Positions 33,352 through 42,952 of a DNA stretch of 64,000 bases are shown here, in pieces. This DNA is from Desulfitobacterium_A sp034927245 (GTDB lineage: Bacteria > Bacillota > Desulfitobacteriia > Desulfitobacteriales > Desulfitobacteriaceae). Where the stretch lies: assembly GCF_034927245.1 (NCBI RefSeq), contig NZ_JAYFQK010000024.1, positions 1-64,000 on the forward strand, read 5' to 3'. Each line of letters opens with the position of its first letter. Positions within the stretch are counted from its first letter, which is position 1. The notes beneath the pieces are model-generated. The model worked only from the letters and a program-made list of their open reading frames with translations. It was not told the DNA's origin and searched no databases. A program made the translations under genes and the position numbers.

Positions 33352-34173
33352 TTACTTTTGACAATGTAAACAATAAACAGTCGTTCTGCCTCCCAGCCGC
33401 AGCTTGATAAGGGGCCTTCCGCAGCGGTAACAATTTTCTCCGCCGCGTCCATAGACCTGCAAAGCCTTCTGAAAGCTTCCTTTTTCCCCATTGGCATCCC
33501 GGTAGTCACGAAAGGAGGTCCCTTGAGCATCAATGCCGGCTTGCAACAGCGTACGAATCGAATCATGCAATGCAGAAAGCTCCTTACGGGACAGGGAATT
33601 GGCTGCCCGCAGCGGAGAAATTCCCGCCCGGAACAGCGATTCATCCGCATAAATATTACCCAACCCTGCAACAACCTTTTGATCAAGCAACGCAATTTTT
33701 AAGGCTGCGTTTCTTCTCTTCAAGCGTTCCCCCAAAATCTTGGGCGTAAAATCATCTTCTAACGGTTCCGGTCCGAGGATGCATAACGAAGGGTGATTGG
33801 AGCATTCCCCAGTCGGGACAAGCAAAATTCTTCCGAATTTACGTGTATCGGTAAAATGCAGTTCCCCATTCGATAACGTAAAAACGGCATGGGTATGCTT
33901 TTCCGGCTCCCGATGCTCATCATAAAAATTAAACCGCCCCGTCATCCTCATATGAGCAAGGAGAGACCAATCTCCCTCCAAATGAATCAAGAGATACTTC
34001 CCTCGCCGATCGACACTTAAGATTCGACGTCCTTTGACCTCCTGCTCAAATGGGAAGATGTCCCAGCCCTTGACCGCTCCGGGCCAGCGAATAAGAACGT
34101 CTTCAATCGTTTGTCGGAGAATATGCTGACAAAGTGTTCGACGAATCGTTTCAACTTCAGGTAATTCAGGCAT
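33352..34173 (-). CDS. mutM: Formamidopyrimidine-DNA glycosylase (MutM/Fpg)
   Basis: 273 residues from ATG 34173, which puts the catalytic Pro at position 2 (MPELPEVE), so the start is certain. It removes oxidised purines from DNA and nicks the strand. The lysine HMRMTGR region, the helix-two-turn-helix (DQKVVAGLGNIYADESLF) and the C-terminal zinc finger (CYRCGRPLIK..CLHCQK) are intact. It lies 40 bases downstream of polA on the same strand. Confidence 0.95.
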   Translation of the reverse strand: MPELPEVETIRRTLCQHILRQTIEDVLIRWPGAVKGWDIFPFEQEVKGRRILSVDRRGKYLLIHLEGDWSLLAHMRMTGRFNFYDEHREPEKHTHAVFTLSNGELHFTDTRKFGRILLVPTGECSNHPSLCILGPEPLEDDFTPKILGERLKRRNAALKIALLDQKVVAGLGNIYADESLFRAGISPLRAANSLSRKELSALHDSIRTLLQAGIDAQGTSFRDYRDANGEKGSFQKALQVYGRGGENCYRCGRPLIKLRLGGRTTVYCLHCQK

Positions 34174-34213
34174 AACATATCGCCTCACTTGTTGTAAAGA
34201 AAATTAAACATTG

Positions 34214-36844
34214 TTATTCCAAAACCAAAGGCTGCATATCATACCAATTCGGTCCTGTTTTACATTCTACGGTTAAAGGTACGGAAAGAGGAAATGCATT
34301 TTCCATTTCTTCCTTGACGATTTTGGCTACCTGTTCGAGTTCCGCTGGGGCAACCTGAACCACAAGCTCATCGTGAACCTGTAATAAAGCATCCGCTTGG
34401 TAGGGCTCCAACGCTTGTACCACGTTAAGCATCGCCAGTTTCATAATATCCGCGGCTGTTCCCTGAATCGGAGTATTCATCGCGATTCGCTCCCCAAACT
34501 GCCGCTGGTTCCGATTGGGATGACGCAGCTCGGGAATTCGCCTAAGCCGATTCATGAGCGTTCGGACTTCTCCTTGTTCTTTGGCTTGCAAGACAATTTC
34601 AGCTAAATAACGCTTTACTCCGGCATAGCGATCAAAATATTTTTCAATATAATACTTGGCTTCTTTTCGCGGAATCCCCAGATCCCGTGAAAGCCCAAAT
34701 TCCGTCAACCCATAGACTAAACCAAAATTAACTGCCTTAGCTTTCCGGCGCATATCTTTTGTAACTTGATCCATCGGTACCCCAAAAACTTCCGAAGCTG
34801 TCCGTGTATGCACATCCTGATTCAGTGCAAACGATTCCGAAAGGACTTCGTCCTTGGAATAATGGGCTAAAATGCGAAGCTCAATCTGGGAATAGTCGGC
34901 CGACAGCAGAACCCAATCCTTGTGAGGCGCACGGAAAACTTTACGCAGCAAACGTCCTTGCTCTAAACGAATTGGGATATTCTGCAAATTAGGTTCCGTA
35001 CTTGATAATCGTCCTGTTGCCGTCACCGTCTGTTGGAAAGTGGTATGAATTTTCCCCTCCCGAATTTGTCCAAGCAAACCGTTGACATAAGTGGACATCA
35101 GTTTGCTCAATTGACGATAATTCAAAACGCTGTCAACGATCGGATGAGCAGCTTGCAATTCCTCAAGGGTTTCCGCATCCGTAGAATAACCCGTCTTTGT
35201 CTTTTTAGCCGGAGGCAGCCCGAGAACTTCAAAAAGAATATGACCTAATTGCTGCGGAGAATTTAGGTTAAACGTTTCGCCGGCCATCATATAGATTGCC
35301 TGCTCCAAGCCCTCAAGTTCCTTGGACAACTCCTGCCCAAACACTTCCAGCCGGTCTGCATCAACACCGATACCGGTTCTCTCCATTTGAGCCAAGACAG
35401 CGCTTAACGGCTCTTCTACTTGGTGAAGGAGTGCTGTTAAGCCCAGTTGTTCGAGTGTTTCTGTATAACGGTTCGCCACTTGAGCAAGGGCCGAAGCTTC
35501 TTCCGCAACATTCTTAATATCCGGATATCCCGGTACATATTCGCGAACCAATTCGACTGACTCAAACTTAGACCGTGTCGGGTTAATTAAATAAGCGGCC
35601 AAACTTAAATCCAGGTTGACTCCTCTTAACTCAATCCCTTCATTGAGTAGAACGCTGTAAAGATTTTTTCCTTCTCCTACCGTCTTCGGTGATTCCTGAT
35701 CTTCTAAAAAAGATGTCCAAGCGTGTCTTAATGAAGGCTCCGCCTCATGCCAGTTAAAGCTGAACGCTTCACCTTGAAAAGCCATTCCCCATTCAAGAAC
35801 TTGACTCCAATGAGGATTTCCCGGAGCTATCCTGTACGCAACAGTTACATTGGCCTTTGCTTTTCGCCAAGTCTCGATCAGTTGAGTTCCATCATGAGCA
35901 TCTAAGGTTCGGACCGGCCAATTCTTTATTTCCCCCTGTACTGCCTCGGGCATTGAGGTTTGGGAATTCGGGTCTTCCGCATGATGCAGCCTCCAGATTT
36001 TCGCTACATTTTTTAACGTATATTTATCAAGTGCTGCTGCAAAGGTTGTCTCATCCGGTCGTTGATAGATAAATGTGTCTAAATTGATCTCCAGCGGAAC
36101 CTCATGCAGCATTGTCGCCAGCTTCTTGCTTAAAAGGGCTTGTTCCGTGTAAGTACTAAGTTTTTCTTGGAGCTTTTTCCCAGAGACTTTATCGATGTTG
36201 GATAACACAGCTTCAACCGTTTCAAATTCGTCAAGGAGCTTCAGCGCTGTTTTTTCCCCTACTCCGGGCACCCCCGGAATATTATCGGAAGCATCCCCCA
36301 TCAGTCCTTTAAGATCAATAATTTGAGCAGGACGAAGTTTATACTTCTCATAAAGCGCCTTTTCATCATAAGCATCCACTTCACTGATACCCTTACGTGT
36401 TAAATAAACGGTCGTCTTGGGAGAAACTAATTGAAGCGCATCCCGATCCCCGGTATAGATCTGAACCTCCCAGTCACGTGCTTCCGCTAGGGTCGTTACC
36501 GCAGCGATCAGATCATCCGCTTCATACCCTGCACATTCAATAAATGGTACGCCAAAAGCAGTAAGCAATTCTTTTAAATAGTCAAACTGAGGTCTCAACG
36601 CCTCGGGTGTTTCTTTCCGATTTCCCTTATAATCTGCATACTGCTCAATCCGGACGGTAGCTTTGGTCTTATCAAAAGCTACAACCCAATAATCCGGTTT
36701 TTGCTCGGTAAGAAGTCTGAGCAGCATCGTCATGAAGCCGTGTAAGACATTCGTTGGCTTGCCTTCAGTCGAGGTTAGCAAAGGCAACGCATAAAAAGCC
36801 CGGTTAGCCAGGCTGTTTCCATCGAGAACTAGGATTTTCGGCAT
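34214..36844 (-). CDS. polA: DNA polymerase I
   Basis: An 876-residue polymerase. Residues 1-290 are the 5' nuclease (LDGNSLANRAFYALP, ECAGYEADDLIA, GLMGDASDNIPGVPGVGEKTA). About 310-460 is a 3'-5' exonuclease fold without the DxE and other metal residues, so proofreading should be absent, as in many Firmicutes. About 480-876 is the polymerase with motif A DYSQIELRILAHYS, motif B RRKAKAVNFGLVYG and motif C LLQVHDELVVQ. Functions in repair and removal of RNA primers. Confidence 0.96.
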   Translation of the reverse strand: MPKILVLDGNSLANRAFYALPLLTSTEGKPTNVLHGFMTMLLRLLTEQKPDYWVVAFDKTKATVRIEQYADYKGNRKETPEALRPQFDYLKELLTAFGVPFIECAGYEADDLIAAVTTLAEARDWEVQIYTGDRDALQLVSPKTTVYLTRKGISEVDAYDEKALYEKYKLRPAQIIDLKGLMGDASDNIPGVPGVGEKTALKLLDEFETVEAVLSNIDKVSGKKLQEKLSTYTEQALLSKKLATMLHEVPLEINLDTFIYQRPDETTFAAALDKYTLKNVAKIWRLHHAEDPNSQTSMPEAVQGEIKNWPVRTLDAHDGTQLIETWRKAKANVTVAYRIAPGNPHWSQVLEWGMAFQGEAFSFNWHEAEPSLRHAWTSFLEDQESPKTVGEGKNLYSVLLNEGIELRGVNLDLSLAAYLINPTRSKFESVELVREYVPGYPDIKNVAEEASALAQVANRYTETLEQLGLTALLHQVEEPLSAVLAQMERTGIGVDADRLEVFGQELSKELEGLEQAIYMMAGETFNLNSPQQLGHILFEVLGLPPAKKTKTGYSTDAETLEELQAAHPIVDSVLNYRQLSKLMSTYVNGLLGQIREGKIHTTFQQTVTATGRLSSTEPNLQNIPIRLEQGRLLRKVFRAPHKDWVLLSADYSQIELRILAHYSKDEVLSESFALNQDVHTRTASEVFGVPMDQVTKDMRRKAKAVNFGLVYGLTEFGLSRDLGIPRKEAKYYIEKYFDRYAGVKRYLAEIVLQAKEQGEVRTLMNRLRRIPELRHPNRNQRQFGERIAMNTPIQGTAADIMKLAMLNVVQALEPYQADALLQVHDELVVQVAPAELEQVAKIVKEEMENAFPLSVPLTVECKTGPNWYDMQPLVLE

Positions 36845-36910
36845 AAAAAAACCCCTTTCTATCCGACATTACTATACCATATTGATATAGTTAGTGCCAA
36901 ATAAAGAAAA

Positions 36911-36947
36911 CCCGGCTTCGCCGAGCCTCAGCGAAGGCAAAGCCGCT
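36911..36947 (-). terminator. Probable terminator of the hydroxyacid dehydrogenase gene
   Basis: CGGCTTCGCC (36913-36922) and GGCAAAGCCG (36936-36945) form a stem with one mismatch; on the minus strand it is followed by GGGTTTTCTTT. It lies 75 bases beyond the dehydrogenase stop codon and before polA. Confidence 0.6.
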
Positions 36948-37020
36948 GGTTGCACTTATGCTATCTGCCCAAAACTTATACTTTCTGTTAGTATAAAGAA
37001 AGGGCTGTTCACTTTCTAAA

Positions 37021-37995
37021 TTAATGTTTAATTACATTCACGGGCTGACCGGTAAGAAATTTTTCGAAATTATCGACGGCGATGCCCATCAATCGTTGCC
37101 TTGTCTCTACTGCTGCCCACGCGATATGAGGAGTGATATAACAATTTTTAGCCGTCAGCAACGGATTATCGGCCCGGATAGGTTCATTAGAAACAACATC
37201 TAAAGCTGCCCCTCTTACCTTTCCAAGATTCAATGCTTCCGCTAAATCCTCCTCGACAATCAAAGGGCCTCTGGAGGTATTGATAAGCATTACACCGTCT
37301 TTCATCTTGGCAATTGTTTGTTTATTGATTATCCCCTTTGTCTCCTCATTAAGCGGGCAGTGAAGGGAAATCACATCAGAATTTGCAAATACGATGTCAA
37401 GGTCTGCATATTTCATTATTTCGTTTTCTAACTCCTTACGGGGGCGGTGATTATAGGCAATGACCTTCATCCCGAGGGCTTGAGCGATCCGGCCTGTTGC
37501 TTGACCAATCTTTCCATAGCCGATAATCCCCATGGTTTTGCCCGTAAGCTCGATCATTGGAGTGCTCCAGTAACACCAATCCGCATTATTGGTCCATTCT
37601 CCACGTTTTACAGATTCACTATGTACCCCAACATGATTGCACATTTCCAACAATAAGGCGATTGTCATCTGTCCCACGGAATCTGTACCATATGCAGGAA
37701 TATTAGTGACTACAACGCCTTTTTCTTGGGCCGCTTCAATATCGACAACATTATATCCTGTTGCAAGAACACCAATGTACCTTAGGTGGGGCAGTTGCGC
37801 CAGAACTTCTCTGGATATGGGGGTTTTATTTGTGAAAAGAGCCTCCGCTTCCTTTGCTCTTTCAACGATTAAGGACTCCCCGCTTCGGTCAAAGGTTGTG
37901 CGATCATAAACGATTAGATTACCGAGTCTTTCCAAGCCCTTCCAAGATAAATCACCGGGATTGAGAGTATAGCCATCAAGAACAACAATCTTCAT
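37021..37995 (-). CDS. D-2-hydroxyacid dehydrogenase
   Basis: A 324-residue NAD-dependent enzyme of the D-isomer 2-hydroxyacid dehydrogenase family, reducing a 2-oxo acid such as hydroxypyruvate or glyoxylate. The Rossmann motif GIIGYGKIGQATGRIA is at about 149-164. Catalytic Arg is in LINTSRGPLIVEE, Glu in VVSNEPI and His in ITPHIAWAA. Substrate cannot be assigned; the sequence looks like glycerate dehydrogenase types. It is a single gene with its own terminator. Confidence 0.9.
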   Translation of the reverse strand: MKIVVLDGYTLNPGDLSWKGLERLGNLIVYDRTTFDRSGESLIVERAKEAEALFTNKTPISREVLAQLPHLRYIGVLATGYNVVDIEAAQEKGVVVTNIPAYGTDSVGQMTIALLLEMCNHVGVHSESVKRGEWTNNADWCYWSTPMIELTGKTMGIIGYGKIGQATGRIAQALGMKVIAYNHRPRKELENEIMKYADLDIVFANSDVISLHCPLNEETKGIINKQTIAKMKDGVMLINTSRGPLIVEEDLAEALNLGKVRGAALDVVSNEPIRADNPLLTAKNCYITPHIAWAAVETRQRLMGIAVDNFEKFLTGQPVNVIKH

Positions 37996-38102
37996 TCTTT
38001 CACATCCTCTTCTATGCTAAATTTATAGAAATCGCCGCTCCCCTTTTCGGCCCTTTCCCGTAAATGAATAAACGCATTTCTAAAATTGTACATGCCTATT
38101 CG

Positions 38103-38936
38103 CTATTCCTTAAAAAGACTCCTAAGTAAAGCGATTTCCTTAGCATAGCCTGCGATATCGTTGGGGGTTTCCAGGAAGAAGGGTAAATGACGAAGTTTGG
38201 GATGATTGATGATTCGGGTGATGGCTTCCAGACCAATAGAACCCTCGCCAATCTTAGCATGGCGGTCTTTATGACTGCCCATTGGATTCATGTCGTCGTT
38301 GAGATGAATAGCCCGAAGCTTGTCCAAACCGATGACCTGATCAAACTTTTCAAGAACACCTTCAAGGTCGTGGACAATATCATAGCCGCCATCATAGACG
38401 TGACAAGTATCGAGACAAACCCCCACCTTTTCGGATAGAGTTATACCGTCGATAATCCGCTTTAATTCTTCAAAAGTACGCCCTACTTCCGTCCCTTTGC
38501 CAGCCATCGTTTCCAGCAAAACCGTGGTCGTCTGTTCAGACTTTAGCAGCGCATTGAGCAGCGCGGTGATTTGCTCGATACCTGCATCCGCACCTTGACC
38601 GACATGACTGCCCGGATGGAAGTTATAAAAATTGTTAGGTAAATACTCCATTCGCTCCAGATCATCTGCCATAACTTGGGCCGCAAACTCCCGCGTCTTT
38701 TCATCAGCTGAACAGGGGTTGAGGGTGTAGGGAGCATGGGCCAAAAGAACTGCAAATTTATTTTCCTTAACGAGTTCTTGCAACTCAAGGGCATCTTTAG
38801 GGTCGATTGCCTTCGCTTTACTTCCTCTGGGGTTTCTCGTAAAAAACTGAAACGTATTGGCATTGATTTTCAAGGCCTCTTTTCCCATAGCTGCAAAGCC
38901 TTTAGAAACGGATAGATGACAGCCTATATTTAACAT
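38103..38936 (-). CDS. nfo: Endonuclease IV (apurinic/apyrimidinic)
   Basis: 277 residues from ATG 38936 (MLNIGCHLSV), with GAGGAA 8 bases upstream. A zinc TIM-barrel enzyme that cuts DNA at abasic sites. Zn ligands are recognisable: GCHLS, NFHPGSHVG, LLETMAGKGTEVG, VCLDTCHVYDGGYD, HLNDDMNPMGSHKDRHAKIGEG. Length matches E. coli Nfo. It lies next to the DUF2157/GDYXXLXY pair but the genes seem unrelated. Confidence 0.94.
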   Translation of the reverse strand: MLNIGCHLSVSKGFAAMGKEALKINANTFQFFTRNPRGSKAKAIDPKDALELQELVKENKFAVLLAHAPYTLNPCSADEKTREFAAQVMADDLERMEYLPNNFYNFHPGSHVGQGADAGIEQITALLNALLKSEQTTTVLLETMAGKGTEVGRTFEELKRIIDGITLSEKVGVCLDTCHVYDGGYDIVHDLEGVLEKFDQVIGLDKLRAIHLNDDMNPMGSHKDRHAKIGEGSIGLEAITRIINHPKLRHLPFFLETPNDIAGYAKEIALLRSLFKE

Positions 38937-38947
38937 AAAAAATTTCC

Positions 38948-39535
38948 TCACTTTCTTTCTGCCAGACCACGATTTTCCTCGAGATAATCCTCAATTGTTT
39001 TACCGCCGATATAAACCCGTTCCATGACTGCCTTTCCGTTATGGATTCTAACCGTGATATAAACATCATCGATTCTATTGATAAAACGAGTATTAAGGAC
39101 TTTCTCAGCTTCTATAGCCTGATTCTCCGGCATGTAATAACGATTAAAGGGAATTTGGAGAATAACATTTCCGGACGGTGAATTAGAACCCTCTGTATAG
39201 GCAATTTTCGTTTTAAAATAAGCTTGATTTGGCGGACGATTAAAGCTTAGTCCCGAAATATGCGCATATCCTTGAGCATCATTTTCAAGTACCGCATAAA
39301 CAGTTTTGCCTGGCTGATAAATGGAGCTATCTTCTACGGCTTTACGCTGTTCTTCAATACTGATATTGAGGTATCGCCCCATAAAGGCATCATACGGATC
39401 TACAGGCGCAGCCTTGAATTTAAACTGCTGACCTTGATTAAGCGTTGCCTGATGGTCCTGAATCATAAAAACCGGTACAGCCAATTGAAGAATGACCATT
39501 CCAAGGAAAATCAGCAGTTTAACGTTTTTCTTCAT
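38948..39535 (-). CDS. GDYXXLXY-domain membrane protein
   Basis: A 195-residue protein with one N-terminal transmembrane helix (about 6-25) and an extracellular domain. The name-giving region is the variant PYDAFMGRYLNISIE (about 47-61). The C-terminal VYIGGKTIEDYL is also typical. Family members are found next to or fused with DUF2157/DUF4401 membrane proteins. Here the gene overlaps the DUF2157 gene by 4 bases, so the two are translationally coupled. Function unknown. Confidence 0.83.
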   Translation of the reverse strand: MKKNVKLLIFLGMVILQLAVPVFMIQDHQATLNQGQQFKFKAAPVDPYDAFMGRYLNISIEEQRKAVEDSSIYQPGKTVYAVLENDAQGYAHISGLSFNRPPNQAYFKTKIAYTEGSNSPSGNVILQIPFNRYYMPENQAIEAEKVLNTRFINRIDDVYITVRIHNGKAVMERVYIGGKTIEDYLEENRGLAERK

Positions 39536-40848
39536 TGTCCAACCCCTTTCTGCCGTCTAACCAATCGGTAATTGGCCAGCAAAAAGCCTGAGCCTACAAG
39601 AATAAAAGCGATTCCCTTTTCAAGAAAACCCAGATCGCTGTCGAAGAACCGTAAGACGATAAGAAAGGCAAGAATAAGCATCCCCGCATTCGTCAAGGCT
39701 AAGCTATAATTTTTCAGCCCCCGCACGACAATAAAGATTCCGATAATCAGTAAATACGCATCAAATAATAAATCGGAAATGCCGGGCCCTATGAAAGATG
39801 CCAGAAGGTAGCCTAAAATTGCAATTACGGGCAACGCAGAAAAAATCAGACCGAGCGTATTTTTCTGTTTGAAGAATTTATAATGCAAATAGCTTAGGCA
39901 AATCAATAAAAAGGTTACTAAAATATAATCTTGAACTGCATTTGCCCAATTATGATTAAAGCCGTTAGCATAATATTTCCAGCCAATTTCTTTCCATACT
40001 CCCTTATAGGAAAGAATAATTGAAAGGATCAGTGACCCCATGGCCCCGATTATCAACACCGATTTTTTCCATCTAAGCTCACCTTGCCCCCAATTCATCC
40101 AGCCCAGTAAAAAGAGAATCGTAAAATAACAGCTGTATACGATAATCCAAAGGCCGGGTAAAGCCTGTTCCATTACTATTCCAAAGGAAATACACAAGCT
40201 AAGCGTCAAAGCCCACAGTAAGAAAGATGAACGATTGGAATTCGGTGAGGTTTTAAACATCTTAAAAAGATAACCGCTGATTAACGCCAGCAGTAACCAG
40301 TAAAAGAAAGTATATTCCCCTTCTCCCCGGGTTGCACCCGCCCAAGCAACTATGCCAAAAATATAGGCGATTGCGGGAACTGTCGCCTCTAAAAGATAAA
40401 TAGCCGGAAGGGCAAGAAGCATCCACGTCAAAATAAATTGAGGCGCATTTCCCGGAATATGATAGGTTTGACCTATTAAGGAAATCGAAGCACCGATCGT
40501 TAAAAAGAGAAAAACGGCTGTTCCTTCTCTCCACGCCGGAGAATCTTTTTCTTTATAGATAACCCAGCCTGTAAGCAATTGAGCAAGAATCAAGGGGAGC
40601 AATGACAAAACGGTTCGTACGGAGAGTGAGAAACTTTCCCAGTTCTTTGCAAAAAGGAGAATAATTCCACTCCCGATCAAAACGGTTCCGATGGTCCCAA
40701 AAATGGCAAGAGCCATCCTTAGCCCATTTTTTTCTTCAGTCTCATCGTAATAACTCTGAATTCTAGCCGCAGTCTCCTCATTAACCACATCCTTGGCAAC
40801 CCACTTCGGTAATTCTTCCAGGAGCCATTTGATATTCCGGTCTCTCAC
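39532..40848 (-). CDS. DUF2157 multi-pass membrane protein
   Basis: A 438-residue integral membrane protein. The N-terminal about 45 residues (KWLLEELPKWVAKDVVNEET) are a soluble helical domain that defines DUF2157. The rest holds about twelve hydrophobic helices. GTG start with GGGGGG 5-10 bases upstream. It is coupled to the GDYXXLXY gene by a 4-base overlap. No transport motif is visible and function is unknown. Confidence 0.85.
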   Translation of the reverse strand: MRDRNIKWLLEELPKWVAKDVVNEETAARIQSYYDETEEKNGLRMALAIFGTIGTVLIGSGIILLFAKNWESFSLSVRTVLSLLPLILAQLLTGWVIYKEKDSPAWREGTAVFLFLTIGASISLIGQTYHIPGNAPQFILTWMLLALPAIYLLEATVPAIAYIFGIVAWAGATRGEGEYTFFYWLLLALISGYLFKMFKTSPNSNRSSFLLWALTLSLCISFGIVMEQALPGLWIIVYSCYFTILFLLGWMNWGQGELRWKKSVLIIGAMGSLILSIILSYKGVWKEIGWKYYANGFNHNWANAVQDYILVTFLLICLSYLHYKFFKQKNTLGLIFSALPVIAILGYLLASFIGPGISDLLFDAYLLIIGIFIVVRGLKNYSLALTNAGMLILAFLIVLRFFDSDLGFLEKGIAFILVGSGFLLANYRLVRRQKGVGQ

Positions 40849-40881
40849 AAAAGTCCCCCCTTCAAACGTTTGCCTGATGCC

Positions 40882-41520
40882 TTATTCCAACATGAAATAA
40901 ACGAATCCGCCGCCCAGAGTTGTCGTCTCAAACCAAAGCGCTAAATCAATTCTTTTAATTTGACCTTCATCTAAAATACTGGCAAAGGCACAAGAATCAT
41001 CCTCAGAGTAATCGAGTGAAATAAGAGTTACCCAATGCCACCGATCAAGATTTTCAACTTTACCGTTGCATAAATTAAGAAATGCAACCGGACTATCATT
41101 AGTGAGTGCTTCTACAATAAAATCTAAGATTTCCCGGAACCCGGGACGTTGCGACTTATCTACAGCCACGTTACAAAAACGATAGTCCGCTTCTAATCCC
41201 TTCGCTTGCAAAAAGGTCTGCAGAGATTCGTAAAACCGTTCGGTTGTATTGACTCCCCGCTTTGTTGGGGTAACATACTCCCACATTTCTTCCATCAGGG
41301 ATATCCAGTTTTCCTTGGTATTGGTTTTCTCTTCCAATTCAAGTGGGGCTTGATTATGACAGAGATAAAAGAAAAGATTGGTGGCCACTGTCGGTCCGCA
41401 TCCTGAAAGACGCTGCCACTGTTTAGGATACCATAACTGCTGACAGCCATAATAAGTCTCTGCTTTCGTTTTATCCACAATCTTAAATAGATTGAGATTG
41501 CCGATGGCTACTGCCTTCAT
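40882..41520 (-). CDS. C39-like cysteine peptidase-fold protein
   Basis: 212 residues from ATG 41520 (MKAVAIGNL), with AAGGAG 7-8 bases upstream. SGCGPTVATNLFFYL (about 39-53) and WHWVTLISLDY (about 160-170) match the Cys and His boxes of papain/C39-type folds; a Gln box lies at YYGCQQLWYPKQ. There is no signal peptide, so it would act inside the cell. The ATG overlaps the stop of the BaiN-like gene (ATGA), which suggests coupling. Substrate unknown. Confidence 0.72.
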   Translation of the reverse strand: MKAVAIGNLNLFKIVDKTKAETYYGCQQLWYPKQWQRLSGCGPTVATNLFFYLCHNQAPLELEEKTNTKENWISLMEEMWEYVTPTKRGVNTTERFYESLQTFLQAKGLEADYRFCNVAVDKSQRPGFREILDFIVEALTNDSPVAFLNLCNGKVENLDRWHWVTLISLDYSEDDSCAFASILDEGQIKRIDLALWFETTTLGGGFVYFMLE

Positions 41521-42758
41521 CGCCCGCACTCCTTCCCCGCAGCATAACCTGAAGACCAGGCCCACTGTAAATTATAGCCTCCACAGTCGCCGTCAATATC
41601 CATGATTTCGCCGGCAAAGAAGAGTCCGGGAACTAACGTTGATTCCATCGTATGCGGATTAATATCTCGGACATCGATTCCTCCCGCGGTTACTTGGGCA
41701 GCCGTCCAGGTGTTAGTGCCGGTGACCTCAAAGCGCCAGTCCTGCAAAATAGTGATGATTCTTTCCTTTTCTTGAATTGTCAACTGCTTAACCGGCTTGT
41801 TTATGTCATTGAGCCCCGCTTGTTTGAGCAAAACGGGTACAAGTTGTTTATTAAGAAAACCCACAAAGCTGAAAGAAATATTTTTTTCGGGACTGTCCTG
41901 CCAGCGTTTGTCCAGATAGCTGCCCAGTTCCTCCTTCGCTAAGTGATGGACGATCTTGACCTTGACCCAAACCTTCTGCTTCTTTTTTAATTGCTCGGCC
42001 GCTGTCCGACTCAACTGAAAAATCGGAGGACCGGAAATGCCATATTCCGTAAACAGAAGTTCGCCTTGTGCTTTAACCAGGGATTTTTCATGAACGATTA
42101 TCTCCGCTTCACCCTCGAATTTAATGCCTTTGATTTGCTTAAGAAAGGGCTCAGCCAGCTTAAGCTGGACAAGCGCCGGGAAAGGCTCAACAAGGCGATG
42201 CCCTAACTTTTCCGCTAAAACATAACCGCTGCCATCTGAACCCAAATTAGGAGCCGCTTTTCCGCCGGTTGCAAGTATCACTCGGTGCGCAAATATTTTT
42301 GTTCCATCTTTTACTGTAAGCTCAAAGCCCTTTGCTATTTTTCGAATCTCTTTTACTTCCGACTCAACCCGTGTTTCGATCCCTAGGCGTTCTGCTTCAT
42401 AGCGCAGGACGTCAAGGACACTTGACGCTTGATTTGAAAAGGGAAACACTTTGCCCTCATCTTCTACCTTATGAGAAATCCCTAAGTGTTCAAAGAAATC
42501 GATGGCCTTAATATTATCAAATTGATGCAAAGCACTATAGGAGAATTTTGGATATAAACCATGGAAATGAGAAATGTGCATATCCATATTGGTTAAATTA
42601 CACCGTCCATTCCCCGTGGCCAGTATCTTCTTGCCGACACGCTGGTTTTTCTCTAAAATCGTAACCTGAGCTCCTTGCCGAGCAGCGATTACCGCCGCAA
42701 ATAAACCCGCTGCTCCTCCTCCAACTACGGCAATCTTGTTACGTTCGTCTTTCGCCAT
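41517..42758 (-). CDS. BaiN/HI0933-type FAD-dependent oxidoreductase
   Basis: A 413-residue flavoprotein. The FAD motif GGGAAGLFAAVIAARQG is at about 13-29, followed by GKKILATGNGRCNLTN, VILATGGKAAPNLGSDG and the C-terminal GLFFAGEIMDIDGDCGGYNLQWAWSSG. Family members reduce unsaturated or keto compounds (BaiN acts on bile acids), but most substrates are unknown. It is coupled by ATGA overlap to the C39-like gene. Confidence 0.91.
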   Translation of the reverse strand: MAKDERNKIAVVGGGAAGLFAAVIAARQGAQVTILEKNQRVGKKILATGNGRCNLTNMDMHISHFHGLYPKFSYSALHQFDNIKAIDFFEHLGISHKVEDEGKVFPFSNQASSVLDVLRYEAERLGIETRVESEVKEIRKIAKGFELTVKDGTKIFAHRVILATGGKAAPNLGSDGSGYVLAEKLGHRLVEPFPALVQLKLAEPFLKQIKGIKFEGEAEIIVHEKSLVKAQGELLFTEYGISGPPIFQLSRTAAEQLKKKQKVWVKVKIVHHLAKEELGSYLDKRWQDSPEKNISFSFVGFLNKQLVPVLLKQAGLNDINKPVKQLTIQEKERIITILQDWRFEVTGTNTWTAAQVTAGGIDVRDINPHTMESTLVPGLFFAGEIMDIDGDCGGYNLQWAWSSGYAAGKECGR

Positions 42759-42907
42759 TATTATCCCCCTATGCCAAAACCAATCTCTCTAGCCATCTGT
42801 TTAATATTATATAATCAAGTTGATTTTTATCCAAATATAGTCATTTATTTACAAATCAAATAGGATTACTCAATAAAATCATTATACCATACGTTTTCTG
42901 TGTAAAA

Positions 42908-42941
42908 TAAAAAGCACCTGCCTACGTTCGCAGATGCTCAA
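42908..42941 (-). terminator. Terminator of menA
   Basis: On the minus strand GCATCTGC pairs with GCAGGTGC (one wobble) around a loop, then CTTTTTATTTT. It lies about 12 bases beyond the menA stop codon. Confidence 0.7.
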
Positions 42942-42952
42942 ATTCTTTAGAT

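Noticed and set aside
34214..36844. Loss of proofreading residues in DNA polymerase I as a novelty
   Set aside because: A degenerate 3'-5' exonuclease domain is normal in PolA of many Firmicutes.
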